Below, one piece after another: positions 37,066 to 48,639 of a stretch of DNA of 64,000 nt; the first letter of the stretch is position 1, and each line of letters begins with the position of its first letter. The notes below the pieces were generated by a model. That model made no database searches. It worked only from the letters and a program-made list of their open reading frames with translations, and was not told the origin of the DNA. The DNA is taken from contig CAJFCJ010000003.1 of the NCBI GenBank assembly GCA_904063045.1, forward strand, positions 1,364,001-1,428,000. Reading direction: 5' to 3'. The translations under genes were made by a program, and so were the position numbers. The stretch is from Dimorphilus gyrociliatus (lineage: Eukaryota; Annelida; Polychaeta; Dinophilidae).

Positions 37066-38915
37066 ATGCCTTCAATGAAGTTGCTCTCTAGCGATGCGAT
37101 CACTCGTTTGATGAGTATTCTGCTCAAAGTACCAGCGTTGTTTATCGCTGAAGCTTGGTACAGAACTAATCCAGATGATCTTACCACGGAGTATTCTAAA
37201 AGAATTCAAGAAATGAACATTCGACATTCTCATGAAGAGTTATTTGTCATGATTATGTACTATGGGTGTAAGTACTATTCATAATACGTTAAGTAAACAA
37301 TTTATGATTACATAATGATCAATGTACATAATGATATCTTCGATTTATAGCCCTTTTATTGGCTGCTGCTGTTCTTATTCTACCATTGAAACGACTAGTC
37401 ACACTGTACAAGCATATTGCCAGCGCTTTATTGCTCATTGCCGCACATTTTTTATCCCAAATTTATGTGCAGGAGGAGCAGACATCCTCAATTAAGAATG
37501 TACTTGATGATATTAAAAGTTTGCAAAGAATTGGTGTACACCTGATGGGGCAATGCTGTTTAGCCGCAACAATTTCTTACCTAATTCAGTTGAATTCTGC
37601 GTTTCGTATCAGTTTGCTGGTCTACGCTCTTCCTATTGTTGGTCGAATTTTGGGATTCGAGACGAATCAATTGCAGCGTTTACATAATTCAGCGTTCATT
37701 ATAGCAATATTCTTGGTTGTGTCTTTTCTATTCAATAACGTTCCGAAAGTGCTTGATAAAGTTCGGCTTGAATTAGCTAGAGCTTTTTTAGCTGTTCAAG
37801 TAATTGGAACGGTTCCATTTGTTATTGCCATGTTGATGCAGTTGCTAATTCCAGTTCAGTTTCTCACTTTTTGGCTCTTATTATTTGCCGTACAAGCCTA
37901 TAAGTATGTAGGAGGAGCTTGGCTGATTTCCAAACGATGGCTAGTCCTTCTTTTAGCTAGTGTTGTAGATTCTTGTCAAACGCCTATCAGTCTTGTTGGT
38001 CTATGTATAACCATATCGTATGTTTCATATCTTGTTATAACCGTTTCGAGAATGTTTTTGCAAGGAAATAGAAGACCAATAGCTGACAATACTTCTTCTA
38101 ATGGATGGACAGAAGGACTTACGATGTTTCTCTTAGCCGTTCAGACTGGAATGATTGAGTTGAAACAACAAGAGAGAGCATTCCTTATGGTAATTATTTT
38201 GTTTATAGTCTTATCTTCGTTAATACAATCAGTCTACGAAATGACCGACCCTCTACTTTTGACTCTGGGAGCGTCTCAAAATAAGTCAGTGTTCAAACAC
38301 GTGAGAGCAGTTGCACTTTGTACAATTTTATGGTTAGCACCTTTATATATGACCAGAGCAATTTGCAAACAATTTGACCTGGATTTTTGGTTATTAGTGG
38401 TTGTGTCGAGTTGCGTGTTGACTTCCGTTCAAGTGTTTGGATCCCTCTTTGTCTATGTGTTATTTATTTACGATGCTATACGAGCAAGACCAATGGCAAG
38501 TTTAGACGATGTCGTCTATTACGCGAAGGCAGCTACCAGAACTCTGGAATTTTTGGTCGCAGTCTTTGTTGTTGCCTACGGAATCAGAGAAACTTTGTTC
38601 GGAGACTGGAGTCTTGTTAATACGTTCATACTAATTATACATTGTTATTGCAATGTATGGTTGAGATTGCAATCAGGTTGGAAAAGCTACCTACAAAGAA
38701 GAGAAGCTGTAAAAAGAGTCAGCTCCTTGCCAGTAGCTACAGACGAGGAATTGGAGGAGTTCAATGATGTTTGTCCAATTTGTTATAACAAATTAACCTC
38801 TTCGGCTTGCTCAACTCCATGCAAACATTACTTCCACGCACTATGTCTTAGAAAATGGTTTTACGTGCAAGATTCCTGTCCACTGTGCCATTCCAAGATT
38901 GACATAAAGCAATGA
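37066..38915 (+). CDS. RNF145: RNF145/TRC8-family multi-pass RING E3 ubiquitin ligase
   Basis: ER membrane E3 ligase; vertebrate RNF145 and RNF139 act in sterol homeostasis. Exons 37066-37267 and 37351-38915 sum to 1767 nt (588 residues). It has a dozen or more hydrophobic segments typical of the TRC8_N region, with vertebrate-like blocks EGLTMFLLAVQTGMIELKQQ, LLLTLGASQNKSVFKHVRAV, DFWLLVVVSSCVLTSVQV, RTLEFLVAVFVVAYGIRETL and WLRLQSGWKSYLQRREAVKR. The C-terminal RING-H2 is intact: CPICYNKL...CKHYFHALCLRKW...CPLCHSKI. The YLYF sterol-linked motif of vertebrate RNF145 reads LYKHIASALLL here, so that feature is not conserved. The protein stops just after the RING, without the long vertebrate tail. 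RNF139 cannot be excluded, but the block identities favour RNF145. Confidence 0.9.
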
Positions 38916-39699
38916 GAATTAACAAAAACTACCAGCCAATATGTCAGTGTTTTTATCCATACTGCTCGTAAAAAAAAGCGCATTTGTTTCTTTCTTTAAT
39001 CATTTTTTTTTTAATAATTTATTGCATAAAAACGAAAAATTTATGTTTGAAAACTATTATTAATTTCTCTCTAAGAACAGATTGACAAACTTTAATAATA
39101 ATCAGAATAAAAAAAACCACTAATTATATGATTTATGTATAAAAAGTTGAATAATTTGTTTTTTCTTATCTTATACTATAAAATAGAATCAGTGAAAAAA
39201 ACGTTGATAATTAATAACATCTCATATTTTCATTTTAAGTCGGTCGATATACAAATTGATAAAAAGTAAAAACATTGATTAAATAGATAATATATCAAAT
39301 CAATTTTGAAATTTAATGCGAATAACATCTAGTTATAAATAAATAAGGAATGCTAACGATATCTGTATATACAGAATATATACTAATATATACATATATG
39401 GTATATATATATCCTGTGTATATCTAAAACACTTAAATATATTTTATACGATATACATACTTTCTTTTTAATACAACTGAGAGGTTATTACCCTTTTACT
39501 GACATTATCTATAACGATTTATTTTAGGTTTATTGGTAAGATTTTCAAATTTTCGACATTTTACTAAACTGGTACTTTCCTTGGCAATTATTTCGACTTA
39601 TGTTGAATATAATTGGAAAAAAAACACTGATCTAAGAAGGATGACCTTGTATAACAATTTTATATACCAATAATAATGAACCTATCTTATGAATGATGA
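38916..39699. other. Intergenic, AT-rich
   Basis: 3' UTR of the RNF145-like gene and spacer before its decayed copy; no gene was recognised. Confidence 0.5.
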
Positions 39700-40490
39700 A
39701 ACCTTTTCTTCGAACTTTCTAGTCTTGTTTATTTTTGACATCTGCGACATAACAAATCCGATTGATTTGACTGAATTGTAAAAAAGACAGAAGTGAAAGG
39801 TAATGAGTGGAAAATTATAGGAAAGAAATTGATTTTCTATTTCGATATTAGAACAAAGAGAGAACGAATAGAGTTGACTTTTGTTAACTAAAGAGACTAA
39901 AAAATAGTCTTATTTGTATCTGATAAGGTGATTCTATCTGCCAAGCACCAAGTCACGCTCTATAAGCACATGTCTAGCGTTCTATTACTAATTTCTGCAC
40001 ATTTCCTCTTACAAGTTCTTGAGAAGGAAGAGTAAAAATCTTCAATTAAGACTGTCCTCGACCGCTGTAAAAAGTTGACAAATGATAGTAGCATGTATTT
40101 ATATTAAAGTATAATTGGATTGTCTTTATAATTCTAATATTTTTCTTTCTATGTCAAATACTGTAATAAGTATGTTTAAAGAGAACAGTTTATTATAGGA
40201 TATAATAGAAAACTGCAAACTATTACGTATTAACCAATTTAATATGAGAAATAAAAATCTGCTTACAGCATGCAGCACATACAACGTATATACAAACTAT
40301 CCATTTACAATCTTAGCAATTCTGTCTTTTCAGATAACTTTCAAATTCAGGTCAATTCATTTTTTTTCTCTTTTATATTATTCGTCCAACTTTGTTGGTA
40401 CTTTGTGCATCTTCAAAAGACGTTTGGATCTTGTTTTTAGCCAGGTTCTTGTAGGATACCTATCAATCTAATTGGATCTCTTGTAAGTAA
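39700..40490 (+). pseudogene. Decayed tandem copy of the RNF145-like gene
   Basis: Three collinear blocks resemble the functional gene about 1 kb upstream. (1) 39725-39800 reads LFI.DICDITNPIDLTEL, versus LFIAEAWYRTNPDDLTTEY in exon 1, then hits a stop. (2) 39928-40077 reads VTLYKHMSSVLLLISAHFLL, versus VTLYKHIASALLLIAAHFLS, with EKEE followed by a TAA where the parent has EEQTSSIK, then SSIKTVLD versus SSIKNVLD. (3) About 40340-40490 reads VGTLCIFKRRLDLVFSQ and, in another frame, SCRIPINLIGSL, versus VGGAWLISKRWLVLLLA and SCQTPISLVGLC. The separation of blocks 1 and 2 fits a retained intron, so a DNA-level duplication is more likely than retrotransposition. The region after the third block, including the RING, was not found. 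Confidence 0.75.
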
Positions 40491-41959
40491 ATTGTAAGTA
40501 ATCAGTTCGGTAACAATGCCCTTGAAAAATGATTATATGAGAGAATAATATAAGATGATTTGAGAAAGTAAGTCACAAATCTATAAATAGAAGGACGAGT
40601 GAACCCCTTTGTTTTAATATTATTGTTTAACTGTAGATAAATTAAGAATAATAATTAAAAACTAAGATCTGTCAGCTAAACTCATCATTAAATCATCTAG
40701 TAATTATATAAAAGACTACTATTGTACATATTGTATATAGTACAAAAGGAAAACTAGACTTTTTTTGAAGATCGACATATTTGCAGTTAATTTTTCATTA
40801 GAATTTTGAGATAAACATTAATTAGGAGAGTAGTAATGTTGTATTCTCCTCTGTTTTTGTTTAGCTAGAGTAAGCAAGAAAATATAAAATGACCATTGTA
40901 GGAGATATTCTTATGCTTGAAAAGAGGAAGATAAACTATTCGGAAAGGAGTAATAATGCGGTAATACTATGCAACTAGTTTCGATTCCGAACAGGCGATT
41001 TTGGATGAAAAGACCTGTATAAATGTAAATAATTAAAATAGCCGCCTGACATTTCTACTAATTCGGCTAACAACTACTAATCCCTTCTTAAACGAATGTC
41101 AGTCCGGCCTTCTTCTTAAATGGCGCAACTAATAGAAATTGCGTACGGTTTAGACGCTCGTTTGATGTTCTCTCTAATCTTATTCTGAGGCAAAGAGCGA
41201 ACTATAAACAAGATTTTCTTTTTCATCCCAAACAAGGAACATGACGACAGTAGCTGCCTTTCTACAGTAGTTTTCCGCCGTGACTAAGTGACTTTTATAA
41301 AAACGCATTCCTCTATCCTTCAACGAGTAATACTTGTATAAAAAGAATAAAATTGGTCTTACTTACCTTTTCTGTCGACGAAAGGTAATTTTGTAGTTCG
41401 TTTATCCGTCTCAATATCCTATTATGTGGTCAGCTGGACCCTTGTCCATTAGCTATAAATAAGAATCTGTATTTTATCACCAGATTCCAACAATCCGAGC
41501 GTATGAAAAAGAAATAGTAAATATCCCTACTATATAGTATAGAGTAACGCCTAAATTAAGGTACAGAATATAGTTACTATATATATCTATACATTAAAAA
41601 TACATTGTAACTTGTAATGAACTATATAAATAATAATAATTGCAATAAAATACAATCAAAAGGAAAAAAAATACTTTGTCTAACTCTTTTAATTGATGGT
41701 AATTCTAACATGTAAGTCTATTTTTTGAAAGCGTAAATTGCCTATTATTTCTCATGGTAGCGTCATAATAGTTGAATAACAGAGTAAGAATATTCACCCA
41801 ATTTACTCTGTGTTATTATTTAAAGAGCAAGTAACATTTTTTTATTCCACTTAAAAAAAATTTTTTCGTGTTGTTTTTTGTCTGTGTTTTCTTGTATTAT
41901 CTGGAAAGTGTTTCCTACTCTCCTTAAATGTATATATATAGTACAAATATACTATATAT

Positions 41960-41960
41960 T

Positions 41961-41991
<31 letters not shown>

Positions 41992-42000
41992 ATATATATA
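41960..42000. repeat. (CT)n/(TA)n compound microsatellite
   Basis: CT dinucleotide run with one interruption, passing directly into TA repeats. Confidence 0.9.
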
Positions 42001-42626
42001 GACGCAGATATATTGCTTACGTAAAGAAGATGAGTAAAAGGTAAATTAATTAATGAACTTAAAAAAAGATTATAAACTATACAATAAAAAAAATATTTTA
42101 TTGAATGAAAAAAAGAAAACAAAGAGAGAAAAAAAAGAAACAAGAGGAAAAAATAATAATAGAATAAACGAAGAGATCTTTTCTCATTCTCCCTTTTTCT
42201 ATTAATAACGTATAATTTATTATTGAAAATAGGAATAATGACAATAATTTTTTGCCTTTAAAGGTATATTAAAACATTTAAAATGTTAAATTGTAACGAT
42301 ACGCTTGATAGCTAAAATTTCTGCTACATCTATTTATGTGAGTGTGTGTGAACCGACAGTTATTTCCAGACTATATAAGAGTTATATTACAAAGCAGCAG
42401 GAAGTGCGTGAAAGCACACGAAAAGAGCGATAAACCTCAGACTTTTTACATAACGTTACCTTTTTACTTCTTTCGTTTAGTGTGAATTAGAAAAGGATTA
42501 AATTAATATTGGATATACAACGAATATATTTTTTACATAGATAAGTTATTCCTATTCATTGATGACTAAAAATATACCGACACGACTATATTGTGTATAA
42601 TAACGGAAAGTACAGTTTTTATTTAG

Positions 42627-42653
<27 letters not shown>
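42627..42653. repeat. (TA)n microsatellite
   Basis: Uninterrupted TA tract upstream of the GPCR gene. Confidence 0.9.
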
Positions 42654-42659
<6 letters not shown>

Positions 42660-43161
42660 TGAAGATATTTACATTATAAATACATTGCATATTGCACAGA
42701 ATAAAATGATGACACTCCCTGAAGAGAATTAGAAATTGAAAATCCTTAGTTTTCTCGTAGGAAATGAATATACCTTATGTTAAGATTTATTGATTAGCAT
42801 TATTATAGATTAATGGTAAACATTTATTATGTTCTTGTTTTCATTTCGCCTATTTTTCAAAATGAATGAAATAATAACTACAAAGGATATGCTAAATACC
42901 TGTTTTATTGATAAAAAAAGCGTATTGCTATTCGTATTATAGCTTTTTCATTATGTATATAGTTTTTAAAAAATAATCTAGGCGTTTTGCAAAGATTTCT
43001 GAATATAACTTTCTCTTTTTCATCGACATAAAAGATAGTTAGGAAAGTATATAGGCCTACCTCTATTTATCTGTCGCGTTAGGGGGAAAAATTAATATTT
43101 CTCAACACCCTACTCTCTACCACCAGACGTCGCTTGGAAGACGAGCGTCTCTTACGGAGTT

Positions 43162-44432
43162 ATGGAGCCAACTTACAGCGTACTATTCTATTCGAATTCC
43201 ACTCAAAACTCTACTGAATGGCAAGAAACGCCTGTCTCCGTTTTCTCCGTTGTTGCAGGAATCTTACTAGCTTTTATCATAATTGGAACACTACTGGGCA
43301 ATTGTTTAGTTGTCGTGGCCGTCTGTTCGTTTCCAAAACTGCGAACGACTACAAATTATTTCGTCGTCTCCCTCGCTGTAGCTGATATTACTGTTGCTAT
43401 ACTGGTAATGCCGTATAGTTTGGTACTAGTTGTTCTACAAAGGTGGTTACTCGGATGGTTGTTTTGTTATTTTTGGATATCGTGCGACGTAACCTGCTGC
43501 ACTGCATCTATCCTGCATTTATGTGTCATTTCAGTTGACAGATATTTGGCTATTACAGAGCCGGGACGTGATTTAGGAATATTTAAATTACATAAATAAT
43601 TTTATAATAGGGTTCTTGACTAACATGTAATAGTAGATTAGTGTTGCGTTAAACTAATCGTTATTAAACTAACGATTCCATAAATTAGGTATCTAACTTA
43701 GACTTTATAGAGAATTTATTCCTCAATCTCGTCCATTAGCTCACGTATAAACAGAAAATGTCCAAAAGAAGAGCACTAGCAGGAATAGGAATTGTTTGGA
43801 CGGCCTCTTCAGCAATATCATTTGTGCCAATATATTTAGGTTGGTTTGCTTCAGAAGATTTTGAGCTTTACGTTGATAATCCTGAATGTGGATTAGATGT
43901 CAACCGTCCTTATGCTGTCATATCTTCCTTTACAAGTTTTTATGCGCCTCTGCTCGTTATGGTGGTTGTTTATTCAAAGATCTTCCGTATAGCCAGAGAA
44001 CAGGCTAGAGAAATAGCAAAACTAGAAAGGTTTGGTAATGGAGACAGATTAAGAAAAAAATCAAAAAAAATTAGCAGAGATGCTAAAGCTATAAAAACTT
44101 TGGGTACGTTAATGGGCTTATTTTGTATTTCTTGGCTTCCATTCTTCATAATGTACGTTGTCATGCCGTTTTGCAAGAACTGTCCTATGCCAGATGAAGT
44201 GGAGATGTTTATTACATGGCTGGGATACGCTAATTCTCTGATAAACCCTTGCGTTTATGCTTTCTTAAACAGAGACTTTAGATACGCTTTCGCTACAATA
44301 TTAAGGTGCAAACGATTTTGCGATCGTCGTTCCGACGTAGGACTGGTATTAGAACATCGTCATGTTCGTTTACCAACCTCCGATTGTGCTGCAGAACTTA
44401 TGGAGGAGAATCGAAGAGAAATGTCCTCCTAA
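43162..44432 (+). CDS. Biogenic amine GPCR (beta-adrenergic / octopamine-beta-like)
   Basis: Class A rhodopsin-family receptor, probably Gs-coupled. Proposed exons 43162-43563 and 43740-44432 give 364 residues. It has an extracellular N-terminus with NST sequons; TM1 GNCLVVVAV; TM2 SLAVADI; TM3 with the amine-binding Asp in SCDVTCCTAS and DRYLAI; TM4 W; TM5 AVISSFTSFYAPL, where serines align with the three catechol/phenol-contacting serines of beta-adrenergic receptors; TM6 FCISWLPFF (Ser replaces the usual Cys before W); TM7 NSLINPCVYAFLNRDF and a Cys-rich palmitoylation-like tail. The loop LTYKQKMSKRRA joins DRYLAITEP only if the intron begins at a non-GT site. The ligand is inferred: octopamine, noradrenaline or tyramine are all possible, and a 5-HT4-like or D1-like receptor is less likely. 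Confidence 0.88.
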
Positions 44433-45536
44433 CGCTTATCGCCAAAACCTCCAAAAGGATTATGTGGGAGCCTACGGCGAATTTGGAACTCTTTCTTCTT
44501 TCTGTGTTTTGTACCTCAAAAAAATGGACAATTAGTTTAAGTCTGACAAGTCCTCTTTACCTCGATCTAGAAAAGGTCAGAGACGTTTTGCATTTTAGGA
44601 AAGGTCTATATGACTGACTGCTAAAAGAAGTTTATAAGGAAGAGGAGAAGGATAAGGAACCTACTATCGTTATTAGAGTCAGTACAATCCAAAATCCATA
44701 AATTTATAGTGCGACTTAATTGTTAAGGGAGACGGCTCTTATATTTAACCTTAATAACTACTCGTTTTCTTCTCTCTTTTATTCCTACTTCGTTATACAG
44801 ACTACAGAAAGCATGCATATGTATACATACATCAATTTTTATGTTATATAAAGTTCCATCGTTTATACTAATTGAATAAGCAACTCAAACGAGAGGAAGA
44901 AACTTCTGCAGATTCTCAGGAAACTTTTGCAACGATTATCGTAAAAGTTCATCCTAACTTTTCTTTCAGTTTCCAAATAAAAGAGAGTAAATTTTTTCTT
45001 TTTTTTGGTGTTTTCTAATATGAAAATTTATAAGAAGAAAGAAACGAAATGATCAAAAGTTCTAACAGTCTTTCCTCTTACTTTTGTAACAAGTTACGTC
45101 AATATAACGAAAATCAGGCGTAACAAAGTTATCGGTATCTTTTGAGAGGACGTCATGATGCTCTCGACGAAACACGTCTTCTCACTTGGCTCATCTTGAC
45201 CTAATTAGACCCGTCACTCGATATCTAGGCTCTCGTATGCACGTACGTAATTAGCCTTGTCGAAATTAAATGAAAATACCGCAATACGCCATAACCACAT
45301 TTATAACCGAAATGATTCGATTACAGCCATTGAAATTGTCTAGAAAAAACAAACATTCATTGGAATTAATTATTTATGCATATATGTTTATGTATATAGT
45401 GTATATATTCTATATATATACATAAATAATTTATAGGATAATCAAGCTAGGATCTGTAAAAATTAAGCGCCTTTTTCAAATATCATGTTGCCTCCTCTAC
45501 TTAACAGTTGAGTTTTCATCCGTCAATTAATTGCTT

Positions 45537-45568
<32 letters not shown>

Positions 45569-46880
45569 ATAAATTAAAGTCTCTTACTTTTCTTATCTTC
45601 GTTTGTAATTGTTCGACTGTATAAGTGAATAAAGTTAAGTAGCCTACACTACCAGAAAAATGAAGAAAAATTGAGTCACGTAAACGTTAGTTAATCACGC
45701 GTCGTTAGGAAGCCCGCTTTCGACGCTGTGGATTGTTAGGCCTATCCTAAATAACGTTCGATACAATTTACACAAATAATGACGAATGTTTCTCCTTTCT
45801 CTAATCACTCGGACGGAAGACTATTTGCTCTTTGATCTTCGTTCTCTAGGTTTCTTTTTCGGAATACAACTTTTCTGGAAAAAAGTTCTCATCCGCTAGG
45901 CCTACCTTTTCGGGAATATCCGCTAAAAGCCAGTAGTCGAATGGGAAAACCGATATATGCCCCAGGGATATATATTGGCTTTTTATGAGTGGCGGAAGAG
46001 ATTGGGGAAGGAAAAATTAGATTGAACAGTTTTTTTTCTTAATTTTGCCTCCTTCAACCAACTTGACTAAAGAATTGTTTCATTATTTCTACAAAGGATG
46101 AAATCTGTTCGTATTTCTCTTTTACTGGCTTGTTTACTATAGAAAATATATTGAAAAGCTTCTGGAGGGCAAACTTTGATGAGCAAAATCATTGGACAAA
46201 AAAAAACTGATTATGATGGAGTACAATTTGCTAAACGTTTGCCAATCGAATAAGTAATAGAACGCATGCGTCAATGCCTAAATGAACCATAACTGAACAA
46301 TGAGAAAAGTCATATTCCAATTCTTTTCAGCTTTTTAGTCGTTAATCTAAAAAAAGAAACTCCTCATTATTGCGATTTCAAAATACCATTTAATTAAACA
46401 AAAGTTATCTAGAAAAATGATAGAAAAAGAGAAACAAATATACAAAAAACAAACACCCTGCTGATTAGCACTTACCGATACAAACCATGTCGGAAGCTTA
46501 TTACAATTGCTATTCCACTTAAATAAACGAATTATATACATGCTTATATATAGATAGAAACGGTTAAAAGTTGGTTGCAAGCCGTAAACGAATCTAAAAT
46601 AGTCGATTTATTTATCAAACTGCATTTAATTAAAAGTTAACACTTTTAATCAAAGATTAATAATGACGAAGAACATACCAGGGAGCTTTACTATATATAA
46701 ATATTGCTTAGAATCTGTGGATGCTTACAGGAAGAGTGTACAAAATTGTTAATCTGTAATAATTAAACCTCATTTAATACAAATAATTCATGTTTATTTA
46801 GCTAATGCTTATAATTTGTGTAATTCAGTTTTAATTAAATTTGGAAGATCGAGAAATTAAACCAAGTGCGAACAACTTTA
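44433..46880. other. Convergent intergenic region, 2.4 kb, with GC-richer patches
   Basis: Between the GPCR and coiled-coil gene stops. Patches at about 45110-45300 and 45680-45980 are visibly GC-richer. They contain TAAT homeodomain-core sites (CTAATTAG, GTAATTAG), a GACGTCA half-CRE, an ACGTACGT, and two TAGGCCTA octamers 160 bp apart. A (GA)n run is at 45542-45568. No ORF was recognised; these are candidate regulatory elements by composition only. Confidence 0.4.
45542..45568. repeat. (GA)n microsatellite
   Basis: Uninterrupted GA tract. Confidence 0.9.
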
Positions 46881-48639
46881 CTAATTCACATTAGTCATAG
46901 ATGAATCCGTCAGACTAGGAGTTTTCAAAAGACTCCTTTGTAAGATATTATTATGGGTATTATCGATTGCGTAATCAATCGTGTGCAGCTTGGGTATGAC
47001 GAATGCAGATTGACCGATATTGTAAGGTCTACTATTTTCAACGAAAGAATGAAAGGATGTGTAGACATTCTTTAACTCCTTTTCAACCCTCTTTTTGCTG
47101 TCTTTTACTCTCTCTATCTCTATCTTGGTTTCCTCGGATAGCTGCCTCTCTTTATCCAGGATTTCCTTGAGCCCTACCAACTTTCTATCCATTTCTTCCT
47201 TCAGGCATTTCAGCCTGATTTCCGCAACCGCCTCCTCCTGTACTCTAACTGAAGTGTCTGTCGCCTGCAATTGGTAAAGGTACTCTTCCTCAAGATTTTT
47301 CAATTCTATTAATTTATTTTTTTCAGCCTCTTCTAGTAGCTTCTTTGTATTTTCTTCTGCTGCTCTATACAGGTTAACATAAAGAAGATGCTTGTTAGAT
47401 GGGCCAAAAAAAAGCTTGTTTAATCTTATAAAAAGGCCTATACTTTCTAACTTAATCGTATTTACTTAGCTGCAATTTCGGCTTTCTGGACAGCCGCTTG
47501 CCTTTCTTCTTCTCTTGCTTTTAAAACTGCCTTTTTCAAATCAGCAAGCCATCTGTCATGAAAAAGAGAAAGTTAACGAAAAGTTTTAATTGCTTTCTAT
47601 TTCTTCATTCTAAAGGATTACTTTCTTTTAAAAAAAAAAAGAGAGAAAATTGAAAAAATTGTCTGCAACGCATGCGCAGTAAAAAACTTAATTAAAGTTG
47701 TTGGCTTAAGTGAGAAAATTGAAAACCGTAGGATTTGAACAGAAGTTACAGGAAAATAAGTGGATCAATTCGATCCACTGCATTCGCTATTGGGTTACAA
47801 ATCGAAGCTAACGTTCGATATTAAGTTGCTGTATAAAAATTTCATTGTTCTTTAAACGAATGCACGAATTATAGAATAAAGAGAGTTAAAGAAATCTTTC
47901 CTTCTTAAATGTAAATAAATTTTTATTTTGGAGGAGTTAAATTAACCTTTTATCAGCTTCGGCAACGGCCTCTTTTAACCTTCTTTCCCCATTGACTTTC
48001 TCTTCTTGAACTGCGTCAGAGATGGCTTCTTCTATCCTAGCTTCAGCTCTAGCTACCGCTTCTCTTACCTTGCTGGACTGTAGCTTTTCAACTTTCTTTA
48101 AGAGTTTTTCGTATTCAGCTTTCGTCGACTCAATGGCTTTTTCAACCGCCCTTATACGAATCGTTTCCGCTTCAGCCCAAACGGCTTCTTCTGCAGCTCT
48201 AACGGCATTTTCTCTGGATTCCTCTTCCTCTGCAGTCATTTTCTCTGTTAAACTCTTTCCCAAATCAACAATATCCTTATGTGTAGCGTCTTTAATTCCG
48301 AAAGGGATCCGACTGTGTTCGTAACGTAGTGGAACGCCATCATACACAGTTCTGGGACCAATCGTAGATAACCCAGTTGGTGGGGGTGGGGGAGGTAATT
48401 CAGGTAATTTACCTCCAATTTCTAAAGCAATCTTAGTATTCTCTCTTCTAGGCGTTTTTTTTGACCTCTTTGTATTTTCTCTACCTATACATATCAAAAA
48501 ATTGACAAAGGGTTGATCAGGTCATAATAAAGCAAATATTGGCCTAATTATGTAATTGACAAAGTATAAGATAATTAGATAAGATATTATACTTACTGTA
48601 AACAGGTAAAGTTGACGATCTTCCGACTTTGAGAGGCAT
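46881..48639 (-). CDS. Coiled-coil protein, possible C6orf163 homologue
   Basis: Exons 48597-48639, 47947-48484, 47466-47552 and 46881-47364 sum to 1152 nt (383 residues), and every splice site is canonical. The N-terminus is basic (RSKKTPRRENTK), followed by a six-proline run (PELPPPPPPTG). From about residue 95 to 320 the protein is almost entirely heptad-like Ala/Glu/Lys/Arg sequence (ENAVRAAEEAVWAEAE, EAVARAEARIEEAI), a long coiled coil. The block ATHKDIVDLGKSL before the coil, with the adjacent AEEAVWAEAE, recalls vertebrate C6orf163. I hold this only tentatively, because coiled coils match each other easily. No enzymatic domain; the function is unknown. Confidence 0.75.

Larger units (their letters stand above)
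40491..43161 (+). other. Upstream region of the aminergic receptor gene
   Basis: 2.7 kb without genes. It holds a (CT)n tract followed by TA at 41960-42000, a (TA)n tract at 42627-42653, and a less AT-rich block at about 41090-41300. A TATATAAG string at 42373-42380 could be a core promoter far upstream (implying a spliced or long 5' UTR). A TAGGCCTA lies at 43052-43059, about 100 bp before the ATG. Confidence 0.4.

Noticed and set aside
40244-40471. Possible small membrane protein of 75 residues
   Set aside because: Its second half aligns with the RNF145-like gene in a degenerate way, so it is part of the pseudogene rather than a new gene.
47780-47810. tRNA B-box-like string
   Set aside because: The match is incomplete and no A box or cloverleaf could be drawn around it; no tRNA gene was found in the window.
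48022-48324. Plus-strand 100-residue Ser/Ala-rich ORF
   Set aside because: It is the mirror of the Glu/Lys/Ala coiled-coil exon on the minus strand; such repeats commonly open antisense frames.
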